A stretch of 64,000 bases of DNA, taken from positions 620,001-684,000 of the forward strand of contig JADANN010000302.1 of NCBI GenBank assembly GCA_018806985.1, written 5' to 3'. Shown piece by piece: positions 21,290 through 32,545 of the stretch (position 1 is the stretch's first letter; each line of letters begins with the position of its first letter). A model generated the notes under the pieces. It was given only the letters and a program-made list of their open reading frames with translations. It searched no databases and was not told where the DNA came from. The position numbers and the translations under genes are program-made. The stretch is from Angiostrongylus vasorum. Taxonomy: Eukaryota; Nematoda; Chromadorea; Rhabditida; Metastrongylidae.

Positions 21290-24120
21290 TTATTGGCTGC
21301 TCTTTTTCCAAGGCAGGCTCTCGCTGTCAAAAAGATCGAAAATCTGCAAATCTTCATAGTTATATGAGTTTCTCAATGTTGTGAGGGCGGGCATTTTCTA
21401 CATTCAAACTATACACGGCAAGTATCGTTTTTTACCATGTACACCCATGTTTCCAAATCGTCTTTCCTTCCTTGCTCCACACCGAGATGACAAGCTCGTG
21501 AAGCAAAGCGCAACGTACCAAGGAATTTCACCGCTAAGCGAGCTACTCTGCAACAAACACAAGCTACTACACTGGGATGTAATGTCTCTAGGTGTAATCG
21601 GATCTGGATTGACCGAAAGCCGGTATGTGTTGGTGGAACCTATATCGCAATTTTGTTAATCATCAATTAACCGATCGACCACAAGCAAATTTCCTATAAA
21701 TTGTACTACTATGCTAGGTTTGCTTGAAAGAGACAGGTAGAAGAAAACTTGTTCTATGGGAATCTTTATGTTTAGTATTCAGGTAAGAGGGTGGCCAGTA
21801 GTTGCTCACCCCTTTGTCCTCCGGCTTTAGATCTACTCACGAATAAGCTGTCGTGTTCTTCCAGAGTAGAGGTGGGGTTCATTTGCTAGAGTCAACCTCG
21901 ACGTGCTCTACTTTGTCGCAGTTCCTTGATTGCAAATGTTTGTTGAGATAACTAATGTACGAGACTAAGGGGAAGTAATCCATACTGCAAATTTAAGCGC
22001 TATCCATTACAGCTATGCAGCATATAAGAAAAAATTCGTGTGTAAACTTCCCTGGATGTCGATATTTCCCTAGAATTGGTGCACTTAGTGTTGTGACAAT
22101 CTCGCCCCTTCTCAATAGTGTCAGGAACATTTTTACGAATTGTAGTACAAATTTGTGCAGTGAAGTAACTAGTGGTGTGTGAATAATGAATCTAGATGAC
22201 CGACTTTACCAAAGGTTTGGGAAAAATCCAACTAACTTTACTTCTTTGGTATCTTTTACGCGGTATCTTCTAGCTATACCAAAATCAAGCATGTAGATAG
22301 TCTTCTCAAATTCTCCCAGGCCAATGGCAAAGTTCTGAGGTTTAATGTCTCTGAAGCAAGATTGTATTCTAATCTGTTACCGAGCATGTTCTGTGGTTAT
22401 AAACTGAACTGACCTGTGCAGGTATCCGAGATCATGTAGGTCCCATATCGACTGCAACGTTTGCAGACTGGCATTCATGGCTGTTGATTTCGAATAGTTT
22501 CGAAGGAGCATTGTACGTCGAATATCCTCAAGTGACTTGCCGACGAGTCCCATGACTAGAAACTGAAAATGGGCTATGTTCAACAAATTATTTACTAACG
22601 GTATGCGGCCAATCGACTATTATGATCATACCTTGAAATCGTCAGTTTTTCCTCTGTCAATAAATGGCACAAAGTGTTTTTTTCTTCTCAGGGTTAGTAA
22701 CTTCATGGCATTGAGATAGCACAAGCACTTCGACTTTGAGACGCAGTTTAAGCCTGTCACCTCCGACCATTTCTGTCTTCATGGCATATTCCTGTGTTAG
22801 AAATAAACAAAGGGTAAATACGTACAGATACATGAATGCTGGACTGTTAATAGATAAGATGTAACTCATTTGTTTGTAGCACATGTACAAATGAGTAATG
22901 CCATCTTATCGATACTTTTACCCTTACCTGCAAGCGGTTATGATCTGATACTTATCTCTACTTCAGACAGTGGACTATTCGTATCTTAAAATAACATATT
23001 AGAGTGCATATTCTGCTCAAATGCATTGCGACTACCGGCGTACTGTTTGCTCAGAGTGATATTCGTGAATACTGTCTTTTTCGAGCTCACCAAAGAAGGA
23101 ATTTGAGAGAGGCCACATCTAATCAGAAAACAGGGTTCTGAAGATGCTTCCCACCAGATAAGGCATCTGATAGCAGGTATCATTTCGGGAGAGTTTACTA
23201 TCGCTCTTTAGTGAATGTTGAGAAGAAAAACACATGTTCCCATAGAAACTTGACACTAAACATATTCTGCTTGGATACATTAGTATAATTCCAAGAAGCA
23301 GGAGTGGTACGCAAATGATGCTCAATGAAAAAAAAACAAACAACGGAATAAGATGGAACTACATAGAAGAATACCATGGCCGCCATTCCATGAAAAAACC
23401 ATACTGGGACAGGAAGCGAATTTGCATGGTTTGGTTGAATTTCCTATAACGAAAACCACATCTTCGTATCACTTGGGGGATTCCAGAAACACACAAAGCT
23501 CTTGAAGGAAGAACCATACGAAAACTGAAAGGAAATCAGCGACTTTCCTCCTGAGGAAGCAACAACATCGATAGATATTCCGCTTTAGAAGTTTAGCAAA
23601 TGTCCATTTATACCGGATCGTAAATCGGCAACACGATAAAGATTGGCGAAAACATGAGTGAATAAAAGGAACGATGAAGTGGATCCCAGAAAGTGCAAGT
23701 AACTTCAAGGTGAAACAATTTACCAGGTAGGAGAATATTTATTTGTAAGATATGTTAACAAGTACCACTCGCCCGATGGATTTTAGTTCACCAAAGGTAA
23801 CAAACGTCACTAAAATACGAACTCCGTAGACGATTGTCATGATGTAATGCAGCCAAAGGTTGTAGTGAAGAAAATGGAAAACGTCTCCGGACTCAACAAT
23901 GCGATCTGCCTATGTATTTGAGTAACGAGCAAGTAGAACAATTAATTGTATAATAAGTGAAAGTATACTGTAGGACGTCGCTAAATGGTGTCAAAACTGC
24001 TTCTTAGGTTCAAGAAGGTGTCAGTGAAATTGTGGAACCTTGTTATCATTGCTGTTTTCTTTTATCACCTTGTACACATCTCCAAATCCTCCAGAGCCAA
24101 GAAGTTTTGTAATTCTCCAT
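21290..24120 (-). CDS. CK1 / tau-tubulin-kinase-like protein kinase, apparently truncated
   Basis: Exons on the - strand: 24120-24039 (WRITKLLGSGGFGDVYKV, the Gly-rich loop), 22791-22632 (EYAMKTEM with the ATP-binding Lys, to HFVPFIDRG), 22562-22414 (FLVMGLVGKSLEDIRR to LGYLH), 22350-22237 (RDIKPQN catalytic loop and YMLDFGIARRY, the DFG motif), 21547-21437 (FLGTLRFAS and KDDLETWVYM) and 21343-21290 (LFDSESLPWKK then TAA). Introns of 1247, 69, 63, 689 and 93 bases have GT-AG ends and phases agree. The HRDIKPQN and DFG motifs and GTLRFAS place it in the CK1/TTBK group, expanded in nematodes. The last ~100 residues of the kinase C-lobe are absent, and 5' exons before the Gly-rich loop were not found. 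It may be a pseudogene or have exons I cannot see. Confidence 0.8.
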
Positions 24121-24344
24121 CTGAAAATTGTTTTTAAATAACTATGCAACATGAAGGAATATGACTTGTCCCATGTATTGTTTTTATTATCTTTCTAGTA
24201 ACTTGTGAAACTAAATGTTAAGATTATGTGGTCAAACTATGGAACGGCAACGTAAGGAGGTTGTGGTTTCAAGAGGACTACAAAAAAAATCGTCAACAAA
24301 GATAAGGGTATTAGGCATTAAACATTTCTTCGTACATTCGAACT

Positions 24345-24520
24345 TGTTAACATGATAGAGATGATTGGATGCACATCTGACGGATACGATGACTTGCGGT
24401 GGCTCGAATCCCAAGTCGGAAGCCCAGCTGAGGTTCCAAGTAGTGTTCATATCTCAGCATCGCTGTAGTCGCATTTCAAATAGTACTCTGCCATGAAAAA
24501 AAGGAGCACTACATAGGAGT
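24345..24520 (+). repeat. Repeat family B, diverged single-arm copy
   Basis: A tRNA-like stretch with GGTGGCTCGAATCCCAAG (B-box-like, about 24398-24415) is followed by the family B end TATCTCAGCATCGCTGTAGT and TAGTACTCTGCCATG. It lies between the first visible kinase exon and the mariner fossil. Confidence 0.5.
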
Positions 24521-24582
24521 AAGAACATCATATCGGTAAAAAATTGAAGTGCTAGAACAGCAATAGGGACGGGTTTACTTTT

Positions 24583-25465
24583 ATGATCTCAAACTCGCTC
24601 GCAATGCACTGCATACGGCTCGGAATATTAATGACATATGAGGCCTACGAAGTACTACCGAATGCACAGCGCGTTGGGAAATTTCGCCGTTACGAGTTAA
24701 ATGTTGAAGATGAAGATAGTCGCAGCTGCGTTCTTCTATTGGTAAGACAGGTTGAAGGTTTTAGTGCAAGGAAATACTGGTGCAAGAGAATTCGGTGTAA
24801 CCATCTCAAGTGCACCGAAGCATCTGAGGCAAATTTGGGAGCTCCCAAGATGCTCGACGGATCCCGTACACAACAAAACCGGCCCGTTACTTGACTACAT
24901 TGTGAAATGTGAAAAGAAATGGATGCTCTATAATAAACAGCGACTTTCGGATCTGTGGATAGACCGCGATGAAACTCCGTAGCAGCTCCCAAAGTCGAAA
25001 TTGCGTCAAGAGAAGGACACGCTGATCATTTGGTGGTTCAGAGCTGGTTTGATCCATCATAATTTGCTCAATCCCGGTAAAGAGCATACAGCGGCGAAGT
25101 ACGTTTAGCAAATCGACGAGGTGTACCACAAACGTCGTCTGCTTCCAGCAGTATTGCCCAACCAATGCTTCTCCACGCAAACGCGCGGCCACGCGTCGCA
25201 CTAGCGAAGCTGCAAAAATTGAAAAAGCTAGGCTTTGAAACACAACCTCGTCCACCGTGCTCGCTAGATATCATAACTTTGTGTATGGGAATTGGTTCAG
25301 AAATCAAGCTGGTGCCGATCGCCCTTCAACAACTTCGTCGTCTCCAGAACTTCAGAGTTTTATGCAACCGAGGCACGTGAACTTCTTTCTCGTAAGCAAA
25401 AACGTGCAAATTCCAACGGATCTTAGTTCGATTGACGAAATTTATTGTGAATCAAAATATGCACT
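24583..25465 (+). pseudogene. Mariner-family transposase fossil 2
   Basis: Pieces on the + strand: YEAYEVLPNAQ and FRRYELNVEDEDSRS (N-terminal DNA-binding part), CEKKWMLYNKQR and WIDRDETP (around the first catalytic Asp; DEKW reads CEKKW), LPKSKLRQEKDTLIIWWF (about 24985-25040), LIHHNLLNPGKEHTAAKYV, KLGFETQPRPPCSLDI (second catalytic region, PYSPDL) and FYATEARELLSRKQKR near the end. Stops and shifts interrupt it and the first Asp appears lost. It lies on the strand opposite to, and just 5' of, the visible kinase exons. Confidence 0.8.
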
Positions 25466-25867
25466 TTAAATGTGCATGTTGAAATCGTGAATTAATTTCC
25501 GAACAAACTAATACTTCCACAAAAGGTGCTTTAAGACCACACAACGTGTTTGGCCAGACTTCACGGCAGATCATTTCAATCTAGTTGTTGGCTTTGCTTT
25601 GTAAGCGTTAAGGTGTTACGTCACGGCCAATGGAGCAGATCTCGTTCTCAGTGTCCTTTGTTTTCCACTGTTTCCTTTGTGGACAACAACTGCTTTCATC
25701 CATTCAGTAAAAATTCAGTAAGCGTATAAATACTGACTCGAACTCAAAAAAATCTAGGAGATGTTTTAACTACAGGATAAATAATGGGGCCTTGTAAAGG
25801 AGCGATTGGAGGTGCTTTATGCTACGTAAGTGGTAATTTGTTAAAGGCCGTATACAGATTAACCAAG
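25466..25867. other. Intergenic, no gene recognised
   Basis: Searched on the - strand for upstream kinase exons. A short open run (reverse of about 25625-25705) exists but has no kinase motif. Confidence 0.3.
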
Positions 25868-26055
25868 CCTCTAGCAATCCACCGGGGTCACTAAATTGCT
25901 ACCCGACACGTCTGGGAGGATAAGAACGATAGATGTATCAGTAGGCCATCGCAACTCTTTGTGTAGGTCAAATACGCATTCAATCACGTTCAAAATCCTA
26001 CGAATGAAGGGTAATGTATGACGCACTCCTAGGGATTGACTGACGAACGCATTGC
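25868..26055 (+). repeat. Repeat family C (tRNA-derived SINE), body only
   Basis: In the + orientation it carries the family body, CAGTAGGCCATCGCAACTC, CGCATTCAATCACG and GACGCACTCCTAGGGATTGA, in the same order as 36395-36622. The tRNA-like head is missing or too decayed to see. Confidence 0.6.
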
Positions 26056-26225
26056 AATCCGTTATCAGATAATCGGTGAACACCTTTCTGTAGTAAAAAC
26101 ACACCAATTTCGCTGCAATCATATCATTTTCTAACTCATGCTCTTACTGGAGGTATAAATGAAGCAGCGACTATTATAAACTACTTAAGAAAGTGACTTT
26201 TTGACAATGTTTATTAAATTTATTA

Positions 26226-26490
26226 AACACCACCGCCCTGGTATGTAACTCGTCGCATGGTGACAAATCCCCCCTCTGATCCACAAGGGCGGTGACTGCG
26301 TGGGGTGTAGACCTGGGGTAGAGCGGTGACTGCGTGGTGTGTAGACCTGGGGTAGACTTTGGCCAGGCTGACGTCGGGGATCCAGGGAACCTCTATGGCG
26401 AAACCAGCAAAACCGGAATGGGGAATTATGATGGGGCCCTGCACAACTAGTGAGGGCGGCCCATCCAAGTATCCAACTAAATAAGTTTGT
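26226..26490 (+). repeat. Repeat family A, copy 7 (5' truncated, internal duplication)
   Basis: It starts at CACCACCGCCCTGGTATGTA and ends CCATCCAAGTATCCAACTAA. Inside, a ~34-bp unit (GGTGACTGCGTGG to CTGGGGTAGA) is present twice in tandem at about 26291-26358; other copies have one. Confidence 0.85.
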
Positions 26491-27507
26491 TAAATTTTTT
26501 GCGCTCATTATTTTGGCGTTGAACTATTATTGAAAAACATGATGTCGTGCATACGTAAACGAATCACTCTTAATCGTTTCTCCAGGGTCAATCTTCCGTC
26601 TTTTTTGTTCCATACGACGTTTTCGTGCTTTCCTTTTAGTCGCTGTCTAAATGAACTACTTATCACGACCTATCCATAGATGGTCTTAAGTCCTACATAT
26701 TGTTTCTTCTTTTGTATTTTAGTACTTCATTACAACTGCCATTTCCAATGTAGTATTCTCACTTTTCGTTGGCTTGAACTTGCAGTTGCCAAAGTTCGTA
26801 ATTGTTTTTTGAACTGTCGCCATCTATCAAGCAGTCAAATCGTGTCGTTTAATCAATACTTATGTTAAACGTACTAACCATGCAATGCATTACAAGTACT
26901 GTTGAGAACGTGTTAACCTGGTGAAATAAGCAGGTGTTTATATGAAAAACGACTTTTCCATCATCGGTCAACGTCATAGCATTGATGAACAACCTATCTT
27001 TACTACTTCATTAACTCTTCTGATAACAATTATATTGACAAAGACTGATGAAAGCTGTTAGCTTCAAAAACTTGCATCAGTGTCATTGTTCCTCAGGAAC
27101 CATACGTCGTGGACCCTCCCTAGTCCCTAATCATCTTTCTCCCTTTCTCCTTTCCTTTCTTTCTCTTTCACTCTCATTTGCCGTCCATCCAGTTATTAAA
27201 TAGTGTCATGATGAGTACTCTTGGCTGTCCTTAAGTGAGCAATGTGATTATCCATAGATCTCCGAAAAAAAAGTGACTAATGTTTACAGGGGTTCATTTA
27301 CTAGTTTGATCTTGTTTTCATCGAAATGTATGGTTCTTGTGCTCATCTTTTTTCTTCATCTTTAAGCTGTTATCACAAACGATCCTACCATGGTTCATGT
27401 CTAAATAACAACTTGTATGCCAAAATCGTTTTCAAAATGTCGAGTATGATATTTCCATAGTTGTATCCTACCACGACGGTATTTATGCACTTTGTTAAAC
27501 AAGCCAT
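26491..27507. other. Intergenic, no gene recognised
   Basis: About 1 kb, AT-rich, with pyrimidine tracts near 27130-27175. No ORF with a recognised motif on either strand. Confidence 0.4.
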
Positions 27508-27886
27508 TTGACACCTCCCAACGGCTTTGGATGGGAGGTGTTCCTGGATGTCGGGCAACGATTTACACCGGTGGGTCGTTCCTCCCAACAGGGTCTTCCA
27601 AGATGAGAAGGAGTTCGGTGCTCCCATCAGGGAGACAAGCCAAGAGTAAACTAATGCCAAAATCACCACCCTTCTGGTATCAAACTAGTCACATGGTGGC
27701 AAATTCCTTTCTGATCAACAAAGGCGACAACTGCCTGCGGTGGTGACAACCTGAGAAACGCTTCGGCTGGCTGACCTCAGGACTACAAGGAGCCACAGTG
27801 GCAAAGCCAGGAAATCTTCGGAGAATGGAAATTATGCTGGGGACCGCACAACCAATGAGGCAGGGCCATCCAAGTATCCAAGTAAG
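27508..27886 (+). repeat. Repeat family A, copy 8 (full length)
   Basis: It begins with a perfect 10-bp hairpin arm pair, ACACCTCCCA and TGGGAGGTGT, spaced by 11 bases, and ends CCATCCAAGTATCCAAGTAA. This is the clearest example of the family's 5' hairpin. Confidence 0.85.
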
Positions 27887-28208
27887 AACCGGTCTAGCAA
27901 ATACACGTGTATATATTCGTCCCCTCTGCATCCTGAATACAGTTGGCAGTTAGCGACTAGACAAATATAAGTATAAGTGGATTCGAATGTGTACACACTT
28001 ATGAACAGCACACATTGATATTAGATGATCAGCACTAATGCGAAATTCATTATAGGATTCCCATCCTAGTGAAGGAGTACTAAAAAGGGACTTTCTTCAA
28101 CACTAGACAAATCGCGCTTCGCATTTGAGAGGATGACTAAGTATTAGGTGACTGTGGCAATTTGTGAAAATTTCATGCATTTGGTTAATCTGGTGAGTTG
28201 CTTACCTT

Positions 28209-28373
28209 CACAGTCGTCTTGGCTTTCGAAATGTCGTCAATGAGCCCATTCTGCCTTGCGAACTCCTTTGCAAGATCTTTGTTTCTTATTTCCAGGTCTC
28301 GTTCCGTTGCCTTTGAATTTTTCGATCGAACATCCTCGACGGCAGTTGCTGCTGCCCCAGCCGGTGTTGCCAT
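28209..28373 (-). CDS. Small unrecognised coding exon with start codon
   Basis: The - strand frame starts MATPAGAAATAVEDVRSK, is rich in charged residues (RDLEIRNKDLAKEF), looks helical, and ends at a good donor (AAG before GTAAGC). A TTTTAAAACAG acceptor lies 31 bases before the ATG and could be a trans-splice or UTR-intron site. No downstream exon could be fixed: a TTAG acceptor near 28140 gives only short frames. I do not recognise the protein. It could be the first exon of a gene continuing left, or chance. Confidence 0.4.
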
Positions 28374-29399
28374 GATGTTAATAGAAATAAAACCCACCTA
28401 GCTGTTTTAAAACACCGATAACGAAATCGGTCGGTGATCGTCAAGCATATTATTTCATTGTTTCCCTGATGAGCCACGAGTTTGTTTCTCATGAAATATT
28501 CTCCATTTTCATCCTAACATTTCTTATAATAATAATGTGTTTTCCTCTGTTATTGCTGCCTATCATGTAACAAGTTATTTGATACACGCTCGCGTACCTG
28601 CCTACATTGACACTCCTTCTTAACGGATAGAGCGGTAGCATTGCTTGTTAGCTTGACCCTGTTACCTTCGCCACTCACTTGGCTGTTGGTCACGGTCTTT
28701 AGCCTTCTCACGAAGTAGGAAGATCACCGTCGCCCCTTTCTCATCGCTCAGTTCTCTCGCAACTACTTCAATTTGCTTAGGTTGTAGCAATGTTAAATGA
28801 AGTCTCTTCCATCAACAGCAGAGTAAAGTTATCGTCAATCCTCATGTAATCACAACACGTAAAGCTAGCATATCACTCAAATACTTCCGCTGTGTAATAC
28901 AAAAGTCATCGCTGCCGCATCAAATTGTCTACTTACAATTCCACTGCACCCTAATCCATCAACCAATTTTGATGCAGCTGTGTGATGTGTGAATAATCAT
29001 GTTTAATGCTCTGCCGCTCTCCAGAATCTTCTCATTCGCTGCTAGTGCAAACTCGTCATGGTTGCCTCAATCTTGCACAGCGCTCATTTAATACTTACGG
29101 TGTTGTAGTTATACTGATATTGTAACATAAACAACGCTTCTAATTACATCTCGTACCCTCATGGAACTGCGAGATAATGCTCTACACCGTTACTTCATTT
29201 GTTATTTATGCTACTACTACCCACTAACCCAATTTACTTTGTATGTTGTATATAAATCATGGCCCCTGGTTGTAAATTCGTAGAAAGTCGAGCATTCTAC
29301 TTCGAGCTAGTGATAGTTCGATGCTGAGAAACGATTTGAAGACTATAATCCACTGAGCAACTAATACATCTTGCATGGATGATTAAAGTGCCTGGCTCA
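28374..29399. other. Intergenic; one short unexplained - strand frame
   Basis: Mostly without signal. On the - strand at about 28800-28661 an open run of ~45 codons includes VVARELSDEKGATVIFLLRE and ends with a possible donor (GTAACA) or a stop. It matches nothing I know. Confidence 0.3.
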
Positions 29400-29850
29400 G
29401 GTCAAAAAAATAGGCCTAAGGTGTGGCGCGAGGTCAGACGTGGTAACAAGACACTCTCCCTTCAGCTCAGTTTTGAAATTTTGTAGTTTATCCAAGCACT
29501 TCAAGAGTTTAACGCGCTGATGTTGTGGATTCCTTTCGAAGATAGTGGCTCATACCTCAAAATCTTCTCCGTTATGTCTCTGTGTTCTATGCAAGTGTAT
29601 GAATGTCTATGCTATGCATGTCTAGTGGAGTATTTGGCATTTCTTTAAATTTGTCAACTAGGTGTTCTTTTTATACGGAATCATAGTGGTCCATCCGTTT
29701 TGTCAATATATCCGTTCCCTCACGCTTTACAAGATCTTGGATATACATTGTGTTTAACTCATATTCCATCAGTTCCCTTTCCGTGGAGTAATCCTCATGA
29801 ACATAGTCGCCTTTATATGCAACTTCGGCGTTGAAAATCGACACACATTG
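29400..29850 (-). pseudogene. PLE fragment, GIY-YIG C-terminal part
   Basis: On the - strand, the segment with TATACGGAATC and CAACTAGGTGTTC (about 29655-29690) matches the GIY-YIG coding block at 51410-51440, and HRDITEKILRYE and SAWINY further 3' follow HSGDDFEV and EAFWINA of the better copies. Stops throughout. It is separate from the palindromic unit at 30361. Confidence 0.55.
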
Positions 29851-30422
29851 CTAGTGACACTTTTCGAACTTGCCGTGTCTTTATAGCGGCGCCTCATTCG
29901 ATTTTTTTATTTACCTATCTGACCTGATGTTGAAGAGGTCATTTCACTTAGAGGAGTTATCTCTGGTTGTCAAGTAAAGCTGTTGAGTTGAAGTGTTGAA
30001 GCACGTGCTTGAATCCACCACTATTGTCTTTTTGAGTGCTAAATCGTCAGACGCTCGTTCCATATCTTCCGCTTGCTTGTTTACCGAAATATCTCACTAC
30101 AGTGATGAAACGGTCTAGACCCATGTTCACCTCAGACTCGATTTCATGTGGTTCATAACCTCAGCTCGCCACAAGGTGTTTTTCGTGCGTGACAAGCAGC
30201 CAACGGTAACGAACGAATTTTTAAAAAAGTCTTGCCGCTGGGTGGGCGATATTCTTCGCTACTCGCCAATCACATTCAACAAGCTCTTTAAGAAGACCAT
30301 CCGATTGTGCATATAAAGGGCAGGATTTCGATAGGGAATCTGTTGAATGGATTACATCTAAAATTCTTCGTATTCTTGTTGAGCAAACACGAGGTGTTAT
30401 TTTTGTTCTTTATTCACGAACA

Positions 30423-30459
30423 AGCTGACGTTTCGGCGGATTTCGCCTTTCTCAGAGCC
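30423..30459 (-). ncRNA. Hammerhead-like motif, PLE E left arm
   Basis: On the - strand: GGCT, CTGAGAA (one change in the invariant CTGANGA box), a GGC/GCC hairpin, GAAA, CGTC, AGC. The box change predicts weak or no activity. Confidence 0.5.
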
Positions 30460-30801
30460 TGGAAAGGACAAGTTGACAGCAATCTATTCGGCCAAACACC
30501 TTCATAACGAAAACGCTGAACCGCTTTCTATGAGGCTTCCACGAGTATGTCGGGTGGAGACCAACCGCACAGAAATCACATGAAAGCGTAATATGCCCCT
30601 CCCATCAAAATAACAGCCTTATATACTGCCCATTATCAGGCGTGATAATGAGGCATTCTTCTCTGCGGTTCATTTTCGGATTTCTGGAATTAATCCAGAA
30701 CGCTTCGAGAGTTTTGCGCACTTGTGTTCTCGATTCTTGTGCGAGAATCGTGACACGTACTTCAAAAGTCCTCCCCGCTATGTCTCTGGGTCCTGTGCGG
30801 T

Positions 30802-31120
30802 ATAGTTTATCTGATCTCCTGTAAGGCGTGCGGAGACGAATACATTGGCGAAACGGGCAAACCCCTCTGTGTCCGCATAAAAGAACACCTAGTTGGCAAA
30901 CGTAAACCAAATACAACACTAGGCACACATAGGGCCCAGAGACATAGCGGTGAGGACTTTGAAGTACGTGTCACGATTCTTGCACAAGAATCGAGAACAC
31001 AAGCGCGCAAAACTCTCGAGGCGTTCTGGATCAATTCCAGAAATACGAAAATGAACCGCAAGGAAGAATGCCTTATTACCACGCGTGATATTGGGCAGTA
31101 TATAAGGCTGTTATTTTGAT
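30802..31120 (+). pseudogene. PLE E GIY-YIG domain fragment
   Basis: An open + strand frame carries CKACGDEYIGETGKPLCVRI (the YIG part), HLVGKRKPNTTLGTH, HSGEDFEVRVTILAQE and LEAFWINSRN, ending QYIRLLF. The GIY half upstream is truncated at the palindrome junction near 30795. The left arm holds a second, inverted copy of the C-terminal part. Confidence 0.75.
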
Positions 31121-31311
31121 GGGAGGGGCATATTACGCTTCCATGTGAATTCTGTGCGGTTAGTCTCCACGCGACATACTCGTGGAACCCTCATAGAAAG
31201 CGGTGAGTGTGCAAAGCTGTGTTCAATGTGGTTGGAATCTTGGTTCAGCGTTTTCTCTGTTTGGTTATGGAGGTGTTTGGCCGAATAGATTGCTGTCAAC
31301 TTGACCTTTCC

Positions 31312-31349
31312 AGGCTCTGAGGAAGCCGAAATCCGCCGAAACGTCAGCT
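31312..31349 (+). ncRNA. Hammerhead-like motif, PLE E right arm
   Basis: AGGCT, CTGAGGA, a stem II region AGCCGAAATCCGCC with disturbed pairing, GAAA, CGTC, AGCTT. The core boxes are intact but stem II is weakened relative to other copies. Confidence 0.5.
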
Positions 31350-31459
31350 TGTTCGTGAATAAAGAATAAAAATAACACCTCGTGTTTGCTCAACAAGAAT
31401 ACGAAGAATTAGTTGATCAATGCCGAGGTTAATAGAATGTTGTACGTGGGAGTTATATC

Positions 31460-32545
31460 CAAAATGTTTCGTGGATCACAGAAGCTTGTCATGAATACCG
31501 CCTGACTCTAATTCTGAGTTTTGTGGACTGTGAAAAAATCATTTGACAGCGTTGAAACGAATAAAATCTTATCAGCGCTTGTCGGCAAAGAGTGGACCGG
31601 TGCTAGCTGAGAACTGTATCTGACAAACTGCACCTGCGAAAATACGATTTTTCCATCGATCTCTTACCATATCCATAAGAAAAGGGGTTCAAAAAAGGAG
31701 ATCACTGGATTAGGATGAGAAAGACAAACGTATTGATTAATTCCTATCAAGTCTTGGTGTTACCCATGACATCACGATTTTTTTTAAGAAGTACCAACGA
31801 GTCAGGTACGATGATCAATGAGCAAGTCAAAGCGGGAAAAAATACGATTGCGCACAAATCTGGAAAATGTTCAAATCATAAAAAAGCTTTGGTGTGAAGA
31901 TGAACAGAGCAAAGTGAATAGTTCTCCGATTGCACAGGCACCTCATCCATGTCCCTTGCGCATTCATTGAACATTGAGAACGAAATGAAGGGGAACTAGA
32001 CAGAAGAAGAAAAGAAGCATCTGCAGAAATCTGGCATCTCAAAGAAGCCACCGACCAAATAAAGGACCCGAAATTCACCTCACTTTTTTCGATTTATCAG
32101 TGCTACCAGGGCTCTGTTATGTAGCAGATACATGGGGGCGATACTTCAACCACGTCAAGAATTTTGCGCACCACTTACAGTGCGCTTGGACTATGTCATC
32201 TGAAGTGCAACTGGAACACGTAAATTCTGGGTAAAATGCGCAGCTCTGATCTTCGAAATCTCTCTCATTTCGAGATCCAGATACACATCGACAGTGAAAC
32301 ATAGATAAGCCGGTATAAAGTATAAAGGTATAGATAGGAATATACTACAGGCGGACGAAAATAATTGCAGAGTGGACTGCACATGGATGCAAGCGGACCT
32401 GTTCCAAATAAAACATTCAGCTATACTCACAGCTGCAGTTGTTTCATTGATCCTGTTATGAGACTCGCACCAGCCACCATAATCGAATCAAACCAACACC
32501 GTGGACGACGACCGCGAGGCGTAGAAACGAACATAACCCTGTGAA
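31460..32545 (+). pseudogene. RTE-2 LINE: reverse transcriptase to C-terminus
   Basis: Broken + strand frames follow an RTE ORF in order: FVDCEKSFDSVETNKILSAL-like start (about 31530-31580), FLRSTNESGTMINEQ and NHKKALV (31785-31895), SVLPGLCYVADTW (about 32090-32135), then a C-terminal stretch ending RGRRPRGVETN near 32500-32530. It is distinct from RTE-1 at 44-47 kb. The upstream endonuclease is missing. Stops and shifts make it inactive. Confidence 0.65.

Larger units (their letters stand above)
30361..31425. mobile_element. Penelope-like element E: large palindromic unit
   Basis: Arms 30361-30792 and 30937-31425 are inverted copies of the same PLE 3' end (GIY-YIG C-terminus plus terminal repeat), for example TGAGCAAACACGAGGTG on the left and CACCTCGTGTTTGCTCA on the right. 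The ~145-bp middle holds the GIY-YIG core on the + strand. The right side ends with the PLE motif GCCGAGGTTAATAGA. Possible imperfect TSD: TTACATCTAAAAT at 30352 and TTATATCCAAAAT at 31454. The RT part is absent. Confidence 0.8.

Noticed and set aside
21381..21659. 92-codon + strand ORF
   Set aside because: It is the antisense shadow of kinase exon 21547-21437, which has clear kinase motifs and splice sites on the - strand.
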